Assembly (NCBI GenBank): GCA_902766575.1
Contig: CACXED010000010.1
Span: 1 to 12,708, forward strand
Direction: 5' to 3'
From: an uncultured Ruminococcus sp.
Lineage (GTDB): Bacteria; Bacillota; Clostridia; Oscillospirales; CAG-272
DNA length: 12,708 bases
Under the pieces are notes generated by a model. It ran no database searches. It was not told the DNA's origin and saw nothing but the letters and a program-made list of their open reading frames with translations. This document shows positions 8,006 through 12,708 of this stretch, in pieces (positions within the stretch are counted from its first letter, which is position 1; each line of letters begins with the position of its first letter). A program made the translations under genes and the position numbers.

Positions 8006-8018
8006 CAGTCTATCTAAT

Positions 8019-8047
8019 AGTATACCTCTTTACGCAGGAAATTTCAA
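8019..8047 (-). promoter_or_regulatory. Sigma-70-type promoter for the dprA unit
   Basis: On the minus strand TTGAAA (8042-8047) and TATACT (8019-8024) are separated by exactly 17 bases, and each matches the consensus at five of six positions. Upstream of the -35 box lies an A/T-tract-rich stretch (about 8048-8090) that resembles an UP element. Transcription should start near 8012. It is the only strong promoter I find ahead of dprA, topA, trmFO, plsX, rnc and the radical SAM gene. Confidence 0.75.
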
Positions 8048-8090
8048 GTGTTTTATACCCGAAAAAATAAAATTTTCTTTTAATAATGAA

Positions 8091-8195
8091 GACTGTTGCC
8101 GCAAAGTCCCTTTCGCTGTTTAATTTTACTCACTTTCGCGGCGTATATGCGTCAGATTGAGATTCGGAATGACGACTCAAAGCGCCGCCTGAGAC
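8091..8195. other. Non-coding spacer between terminator and promoter
   Basis: Together with the leader and promoter this makes up the one gap of more than 300 bases in the window (7908-8228). Between the rqcH terminator and the AT-rich block before the dprA promoter I see no supported reading frame, no operator repeat and no RNA gene. A possible competence-type or stress operator cannot be picked out by eye. Confidence 0.4.
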
Positions 8196-8222
8196 AAAAA
8201 GCCGCCCGGAGGTCTCTCCGGG
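8196..8222 (-). terminator. Intrinsic terminator after rqcH
   Basis: Read on the minus strand, CCCGGAG-AGAC-CTCCGGG forms a perfect 7-base-pair, GC-rich stem with a 4-base loop (8205-8222). After CGGC comes TTTTT (8196-8200). It begins 6 bases beyond the rqcH stop codon and separates the rqcH unit from the dprA unit. The 4-base gap before the T-run is slightly long. Confidence 0.8.
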
Positions 8223-8228
8223 ACAGCG

Positions 8229-9977
8229 TTATTTCTTTCTCAGCGACGTCACGAGCCGCTCGTTTGGAGTCACATAGGCGGTGTAGTTCGTCGAGTAGGT
8301 GACAAAGCCCGGCTTTGAGCCGCCCGGCTTGCGGACGTTCTTCACGAGCGTGTAGTCGACGGCGACGTTCTCGCCCTCCGACGCCTTGGAGTAGTACGCG
8401 GCTATAGTAGCCGCCTCTGTGAAGTCACGGTCGGTCGGCTCGTCGCCGCCGGAGAGTATGACGTGGGATCCGGGCTGATTCTTGACGTGGAACCAGTAGT
8501 CGGACTTTGCGGCTATCTTCGTCGTGAGCTGATCGTTCTGATGGTTGTTCTTTCCGACGAGAACCCGCCTGCCGTCGGTCGTCTCGAACTCCATGAACTT
8601 TGGAGCGGAGAGCTTTTTCTGCGAGTAGTTCTTCATCCTCGACGCGTAGCCCGAGCGGTAGAGCTCGTCGCGTATTTCTAAAATATCGCTTTCGCTCTCG
8701 GCGCGGGTCAGCGAGTCGAAAACCGTGTAGATATACTCAAGCTCCCCCTCGGCGAGCTTTATCTGCTTTGCGAGCTCGACCTCGGCTGTCTTGGATTTGT
8801 TGTACTTCTTGTAGTATCTCTGCGCGTTCGCCTGAGGGGTCAGCCGCTTGTCGAGCCTGACCGTCACCGGCGCGCAGTCGTCGCTGTAGTAATTTTCAAG
8901 CTCCGCCGACTCAATTCCCCGCTCGAGCCGCCAGATATTCGCGGTGATCAGATCTCCCCAGAGCTTGTACCTGTCCTTGTCGGCGCAGGCGGCGAGATCC
9001 TGCCGCTGGAGCGCGATTTTCTTCTGGAGTCTCTGCTCGGCGTTGGTGAGCAGGCGGAAGATGTCCGAGGTGCGCTGACGGATACGCTCGGCGCGGTCGC
9101 GTCTGCCGAAATACTCGTCGAGGAGCTCGCCGAAGCTGTTCAGCCGTCTGACCTCGTAGTCCGAGCCGTACTCTATCGGCTCGACAAAGCAGTATTCCAC
9201 CGGCTTGCCGTTCGGCTCGGAGACCAGCCACGGCTCGAAGTCCGAGCTGTTTATCCTGTCCCTGACCTCGGCAAAGCCGCGCCAGAGCCTTTCCTTCCCG
9301 CACACAGAGAGCAGAGCGTCGGTCGTTCCGCAGGCGCGGCAGACCATCTCGCGCGCCGTCAGAGCCGCGAGCCCGTAGAAATTCGCCGCGATGAACTTGT
9401 CCGCCGGCATATCGGGCGACGAGTCGAACGCTCTGCCGAACTCCTCCTCGGTCGCGGTCAGCGGGCAGAGCTTCTTCTGCGTCGGCGGGAGCTCGTAGGG
9501 AAAGCCGGGGAGTATCTGTCTTACCGAGCTTGCCGCAAGGTCGATGAGCTTTAGCGCGCTTACGACATTTTTCTCGGCGTTCAGCAGGATTATGTTGCTG
9601 TATTTTCCCATAGTCTCGGCGACGATGTATTTCGTAGTCCGAAAGCCCATCTCGTCAAAGCAGTCGAAGCCGAATTCGACCGCGCGCTCAAAGCCGAGCT
9701 GAGTGACCGAGACCACTCTCGCTCCGGTCAGATGCTTGCGGAGGAGCATACAGAACATCGGCGCGGTGATCGGGTTCTCCTTGACCGCCGACGTGAGATT
9801 GAAATGCGGATTGTTCGAGCCCGACGAGAGCACGAGCCTTAAATTCTGTCTGCCCGCGTGGAGCAGCAGAACTATCTCGTCCTTTTCGGGCTGATTGACC
9901 TTTTCGACGCGGGCGTCGATTATCGAGCCCTGAAGCTCGTGTACCAAAGCCGAAACCATTCCGGCGTCAAATGCCAT
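8229..9977 (-). CDS. rqcH: Ribosome quality control factor RqcH (NFACT family)
   Basis: RqcH binds 50S subunits blocked by peptidyl-tRNA and recruits tRNA-Ala to add C-terminal alanine tails that mark the stalled chain for degradation. Relatives were first named fibronectin-binding proteins (FbpA/PavA). The 582-residue protein starts with the typical MAFDAGMVSALVHEL of the NFACT-N domain. A helical coiled-coil region follows (about 290-430), then the NFACT-R domain with GKNNHQND (475-482) and WFHVKNQPGSHV (495-506). The DR motif known from B. subtilis (Asp97-Arg98) is here Glu97-Arg98. No signal peptide or membrane segment is present, as expected for a cytosolic factor. The start ATG follows GAAAGG at 12 bases. 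It is the last gene before a terminator and 27 bases after the acetyltransferase gene. Confidence 0.95.
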   Translation of the reverse strand: MAFDAGMVSALVHELQGSIIDARVEKVNQPEKDEIVLLLHAGRQNLRLVLSSGSNNPHFNLTSAVKENPITAPMFCMLLRKHLTGARVVSVTQLGFERAVEFGFDCFDEMGFRTTKYIVAETMGKYSNIILLNAEKNVVSALKLIDLAASSVRQILPGFPYELPPTQKKLCPLTATEEEFGRAFDSSPDMPADKFIAANFYGLAALTAREMVCRACGTTDALLSVCGKERLWRGFAEVRDRINSSDFEPWLVSEPNGKPVEYCFVEPIEYGSDYEVRRLNSFGELLDEYFGRRDRAERIRQRTSDIFRLLTNAEQRLQKKIALQRQDLAACADKDRYKLWGDLITANIWRLERGIESAELENYYSDDCAPVTVRLDKRLTPQANAQRYYKKYNKSKTAEVELAKQIKLAEGELEYIYTVFDSLTRAESESDILEIRDELYRSGYASRMKNYSQKKLSAPKFMEFETTDGRRVLVGKNNHQNDQLTTKIAAKSDYWFHVKNQPGSHVILSGGDEPTDRDFTEAATIAAYYSKASEGENVAVDYTLVKNVRKPGGSKPGFVTYSTNYTAYVTPNERLVTSLRKK

Positions 9978-10004
9978 GCTGTGACCATACCTTTCGCTGA
10001 AAAA

Positions 10005-10715
10005 TCAGAATATTGTCGGGACGCGGTTCCCGACGACGCAGAAATTGCGCGCGAACTCTCTGCCGCCGAGCTTTTCGATCAGCTTTAACGACGGCGTATT
10101 CTCCGACTCGCACTCGTAGAGCACTCCGACGCCGTGTCCGAGCAGCGCCGACGCTAAAGCCGCGCAGTTCGAAGCCGCAAAGCCTCTGCCGCGCCAGTCC
10201 TCGTGCGTCTCAACGCCGATTTCGACCTCCGGCTCGTCGGGATCCGAGAGATCGCAGGGGTAGTTAGTGCAGGCGGCGGAGACGATCCTGTCTCCGACTA
10301 TCGTGCCGTAGCAGATATGCCCGAACTGATCCATCGCGTCGAAATCGTAGCCGGTGAGGTTCTCGAGCCCGCTCTCCCCGGTGATGAGCCTCGTCTCCGG
10401 GAGTATCAGTCCGCGGTCGACCGCACCGAGCCGGTAGTTTATAAAATGGTCGCCGCAGCCCGGGCAGAGCTCAAAGAGCCGCTCGGTCAGATAGGGTCTG
10501 ATGCGCTCGCGCGTCCAGTTCACCGCTTCCTTTGAGAATATGCGCTCCGGATCGCTGCCGAAGCGCTCGGAGAACTCCTTTGCGACTCTGCGCAGCGACG
10601 GAAAGACGGTGATCTCAGGCTCGCCGCCCTCCTCGAGCGTGAGCCTGAACGGTATAGCGATGTCGAAATCCCCGTTATCAACCGAGCTTTCGGCGTTTTC
10701 GTCCTCGTAGATCAT
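10005..10715 (-). CDS. GNAT family N-acetyltransferase
   Basis: This is a 236-residue acetyl-CoA-dependent acetyltransferase of unknown substrate. The GNAT fold is confined to the C-terminal half: the acetyl-CoA loop is RGRGFA (175-180), after the beta-4 strand VEIGVETHEDW. Motif B is SENTPSLKLIEKLGG (204-218). The N-terminal 130 residues are a family-specific domain, consistent with the group Pfam names GNAT_acetyltransf (PF12746). It includes a CPGCGDH segment (84-90) that could be a metal knuckle or chance. The start is well supported by AGGAG 9 bases upstream. It lies 19 bases after the membrane-protein gene and 27 bases before rqcH, so it is probably in the same transcript. The last residues are hydrophobic, and no signal peptide is seen. 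Substrate cannot be inferred from the neighbours. Confidence 0.85.
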   Translation of the reverse strand: MIYEDENAESSVDNGDFDIAIPFRLTLEEGGEPEITVFPSLRRVAKEFSERFGSDPERIFSKEAVNWTRERIRPYLTERLFELCPGCGDHFINYRLGAVDRGLILPETRLITGESGLENLTGYDFDAMDQFGHICYGTIVGDRIVSAACTNYPCDLSDPDEPEVEIGVETHEDWRGRGFAASNCAALASALLGHGVGVLYECESENTPSLKLIEKLGGREFARNFCVVGNRVPTIF

Positions 10716-10734
10716 GATGTTTTTCTCCTGAATT

Positions 10735-11496
10735 TTAATAATCCGCGGCTTCGCTCTCCGGGATCAGAAAATAGTATTCCGGCTCGTTTATTCCGGCATA
10801 ATTCTCCAGACCGAAGCTGCCCGAGACATTCTCGAGACGCTCGATGCAGCCGCTGAGCCGCTCGAGACTGCCGAAGCGCAGCTCCCTGCCGACTCTGAAC
10901 ATCGGATCGCTGTCCCTGTAGATGCAGCTGACGTCGAGCACTCCTGCCCTCGATTTCGAGCTGTCCCAGACGCTCTCCTCGAGCGAGAACTCACCGCTGC
11001 CCGGATCGCCGGAGACCGCGAAGCTGAGCCGCATCGCCGGAGGCTGCTTTTTGTTGAGATCATAGACCCCGCGCACAAACTCCCGTCCGGCGTCGTCGAG
11101 AGAACCGAGCAGAGACTCGTCTCCGGTCTCAAGGTATTCGTTGAGGTTTTCCGGCTCGCAGTTCATGCGTATCACCGCGACGTCCCGGTCGTTCTGCTTT
11201 ACGAATTTCAGAAAATCCAGCGCAGCGGCAAGGCTCTCGCCGTCGCGTCTCAGAAAGATCCGGTAGCCGCTCCCGCCTAAGACAGACTTCTTTGCGTCGT
11301 AGTATTCGAGATAAGCGCCGTCCGAGGTGTCGACCCTCTCAGAGCCGAGCCTGACTCCGAGCCTGAACAGCGCCGACGCTCCGAAGCCGCTGAACGCGAA
11401 TATCACCGCAGCCGAAATTACCGCCGTCGCCGCCGTGAAGCAGACCGCTCTCAAAAGCGCTCCCCTGATCTCAGCGGATAATCTTAGTGTCTCCAT
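10735..11496 (-). CDS. Membrane-anchored protein of unknown function, possibly a degenerate erythromycin-esterase-like protein
   Basis: I do not recognise this 253-residue protein with certainty. A single hydrophobic segment at about 15-37 follows a short basic N-terminus, with no lipobox, so the rest is probably outside the membrane. The block DFLKFVKQNDRDVAVIR followed by LNEYLETGDESLL (118-130) and VYDLNKKQP (144-152) resembles, from memory, the helix pattern of erythromycin-esterase-like proteins of Clostridia. The expected GExHG catalytic strand is replaced by IFLRRDGES (80-88), and the protein is much shorter than an active enzyme. This parallel is inference. The start has a textbook AGGAGG site 6 bases upstream. 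It sits between the phosphodiesterase (50 bases) and the acetyltransferase (19 bases). It is a credible real gene given its ribosome site and codon use like its neighbours. Confidence 0.75.
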   Translation of the reverse strand: METLRLSAEIRGALLRAVCFTAATAVISAAVIFAFSGFGASALFRLGVRLGSERVDTSDGAYLEYYDAKKSVLGGSGYRIFLRRDGESLAAALDFLKFVKQNDRDVAVIRMNCEPENLNEYLETGDESLLGSLDDAGREFVRGVYDLNKKQPPAMRLSFAVSGDPGSGEFSLEESVWDSSKSRAGVLDVSCIYRDSDPMFRVGRELRFGSLERLSGCIERLENVSGSFGLENYAGINEPEYYFLIPESEAADY

Positions 11497-11546
11497 GTCC
11501 CGCCTCCTGCCGGTTTATCTAAAATTTTCCGTTTTTACGGAGAGGT

Positions 11547-12353
11547 TCACTCTCCGACGATATCGTAAAAATGCTCGATGTTGATGTCCTCGGGGATATC
11601 GAGCCCGTGAGCTCCGCGTCCGGCTTCGTTGGTGTGTACGCCGTGGTCGGTCGCGTAGCCGATCAGAGTCCTGTGTCCCTTTGAGACGGCGATATCCCGC
11701 GCGGTATCGTAAATGCGCTCGTAAGCCTTTGTGTGGTGATTCAGCCACTCCATCGCGTCCTCCGACTCGGGATAGGTCGCGTGCATGACCGAGTCGTACA
11801 TTCCGTTGTAGATGACGACGAGGTCGTATTTATCGGACTTTATCAGCTCGAGCCCCTTTTCGACCGCAAGCTCGTCGGCGTCGGCTCCGGCGGGCATTAT
11901 GAAGTAGTCCATGTCCCGCCCGAGGAAGATTTTCGAGACCGAGCAGCCCTCGGTCGCCGAGATCGCGCATTTCTTCCCGGCGCGGAGCATCGCGTCGAAG
12001 ATCGTGTCGCAGGTCAGCACCGGCTTCTCGTAGCGCCTGATGCCGTGAACCTCGGGATAGGCTCCGGTGTACATCGTCGCAAAGCAGACCGGCGTCACCG
12101 AGGGCATGACCGTCGCCATCGGGAGCCTGACCCGGCTTTTCGAGATGATGCGCTCAAAGATCTCGGGATATTTTTCGACGAGCCACTGAGCCTGCGCGTC
12201 GGGATTGTACATGACTATCCGGTCGCAGAGCCTGTCCCCGCAGAGCGCTTTAAGCGCGCCGCCCGAGACCTCAGCCGATCTCGGCGGCTCGACTCCCATG
12301 CAGGAGCAGATATCCGCGCAGAGCGAGGCGAGCGAGATTTTGTTGAATCCCAT
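11547..12353 (-). CDS. Alkaline phosphatase superfamily phosphodiesterase/nucleotide pyrophosphatase-like
   Basis: This 268-residue hydrolase is of the type I phosphodiesterase/nucleotide pyrophosphatase group within the alkaline phosphatase superfamily. These enzymes use two metal ions and a Thr or Ser nucleophile to split phosphate mono- or diesters or phosphonates. The nucleophile is probably Thr87 in PSVTPVCFATMYTG (84-97), followed by GAYPEVHGI. Metal ligands can be assigned as Asp187 and His191 (YDSVMH), Asp236-His237 (ATDHG) and His249 (GAHG), with an early Asp in YNPDA (49-53). There is no signal peptide, unlike many exported relatives, so it should act in the cytoplasm. The substrate is unknown. 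It begins 13 bases after the GH43-type gene with only a weak GGTGA-like ribosome site, which suggests coupling to that gene. Confidence 0.85.
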   Translation of the reverse strand: MGFNKISLASLCADICSCMGVEPPRSAEVSGGALKALCGDRLCDRIVMYNPDAQAQWLVEKYPEIFERIISKSRVRLPMATVMPSVTPVCFATMYTGAYPEVHGIRRYEKPVLTCDTIFDAMLRAGKKCAISATEGCSVSKIFLGRDMDYFIMPAGADADELAVEKGLELIKSDKYDLVVIYNGMYDSVMHATYPESEDAMEWLNHHTKAYERIYDTARDIAVSKGHRTLIGYATDHGVHTNEAGRGAHGLDIPEDINIEHFYDIVGE

Positions 12354-12366
12354 ATCGATTCACCGA

Positions 12367-12708
12367 TTAAAATTCCGCGTCATCGCGGTATTCGATGTAG
12401 GGTCTCTCGCCGTCGAACTGTATCGGCAGGATGATGTAGGTCGAATTAAAGTATTTCTCTCCGCTTCCGCCCCAGCGGTCGCCGACGTATATGTACCGCC
12501 CGCCGCGTTCGAGCACGAACGCGGGCTGAGAGTCAAAGGTCGTCTTATCTCCGAAATCCTCGAGCAGCGACCACTCGCCGTCTATCGAGTCGGCGCACGC
12601 CCATTTGCCCTGATTCGGCGCCCAGCCGGTGCAGTAGGACGAGAGCATATAGTATCTGCCGTCCTTTTTGAACAGCGCGGGAGCTTCCCGGTACTCGCCC
12701 TGCCAGAG
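12367..12708 (-). CDS. Glycoside hydrolase family 43-type protein, C-terminal part (cut by window edge)
   Basis: The frame is open from the right edge to the stop, giving the last 113 residues of a larger protein; the true start lies outside the window. The stretch REAPALFKKDGRYYML, then SSYCTGW, TTFDSQ and VGDRW, matches the end of the five-bladed propeller in GH43 enzymes. In those, the Glu of the EAP motif is the usual general acid. The CTGW, TFxSQ and DRW set recalls the subfamily containing exo-beta-1,3-galactanases, which would suggest plant arabinogalactan as a substrate. That subfamily call is from memory and tentative. The protein ends shortly after the propeller, with no carbohydrate-binding module on the C-terminal side. 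Whether it is secreted cannot be told. An internal ATG at 12646-12648 is not a plausible start because conserved residues lie upstream of it. Confidence 0.82.
   Translation of the reverse strand, partial: LWQGEYREAPALFKKDGRYYMLSSYCTGWAPNQGKWACADSIDGEWSLLEDFGDKTTFDSQPAFVLERGGRYIYVGDRWGGSGEKYFNSTYIILPIQFDGERPYIEYRDDAEF

Noticed and set aside
8048..8062. A second TATAAA box upstream of the dprA promoter
   Set aside because: No acceptable -35 box stands 16-18 bases upstream of it; it is better read as part of the AT-rich block before the strong promoter.
11528..11541. Small hairpin (5-base-pair stem, AAAA loop) between the phosphodiesterase and the membrane protein gene
   Set aside because: The stem is short and AT-containing, and the TTTT that follows on the minus strand is offset by three bases. 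It is too weak to call a terminator inside what looks like one transcript.
1..12708. CRISPR array, mobile element, toxin-antitoxin or phage-defence system
   Set aside because: No direct-repeat array, transposase, integrase, nuclease-methylase pair or small paired genes were found. The genes are conserved housekeeping functions plus a short accessory unit.

Overview
The window is a GC-rich bacterial chromosome segment in which every convincing gene reads on the minus strand. The gene set (TrmFO, RqcH/NFACT, DprA, TopA with a string of C-terminal zinc ribbons, PlsX, RNase III, and an Elp3-like radical SAM protein of a type often found beside rnc) points to Bacillota. A GC-rich member of the Clostridia, perhaps the Oscillospirales/Ruminococcaceae of animal guts, fits best. 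The taxonomic call is inference from gene content and gene order. There is no rRNA, tRNA, CRISPR array, insertion sequence or phage gene.

Read in the direction of transcription, from the right edge leftward, the first unit holds five genes. They are the 3' end of a GH43-type glycosidase (cut by the window edge), a small cytoplasmic alkaline-phosphatase-superfamily phosphodiesterase, a membrane-anchored protein of unknown function, a GNAT acetyltransferase, and rqcH. Gaps are about 13, 50, 19 and 27 bases, so co-transcription is plausible. The unit ends at a clear hairpin-plus-T-tract terminator just after rqcH (8196-8222).

An AT-rich spacer of about 320 bases follows. It carries a strong sigma-70-type promoter (TTGAAA, 17 bases, TATACT) and a leader of about 105 nucleotides with two predicted hairpins. 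From there dprA, topA, trmFO, plsX, rnc and the radical SAM gene run as a tight unit with overlaps or short gaps: dprA-topA 21 bases, topA/trmFO overlap 8, trmFO-plsX 51, plsX-rnc 1, rnc/radical SAM overlap 3. The unit mixes DNA uptake and recombination (DprA), DNA topology (TopA), tRNA m5U54 methylation (TrmFO), phospholipid synthesis (PlsX) and RNA processing (Rnc). It looks like a fusion of two classic Bacillota clusters (dprA-topA-trmFO and plsX-acpP-rnc) with acpP missing from its usual place and smc not following.

Most of the window is conserved housekeeping DNA, and I do not see a convincing new multi-gene system. The items most worth a second look are the unrecognised membrane protein at 10735-11496, which may be a catalytically dead relative of erythromycin-esterase-like proteins; the long charged linker in DprA; a D-to-E change in the RqcH DR motif; and the structured dprA leader.
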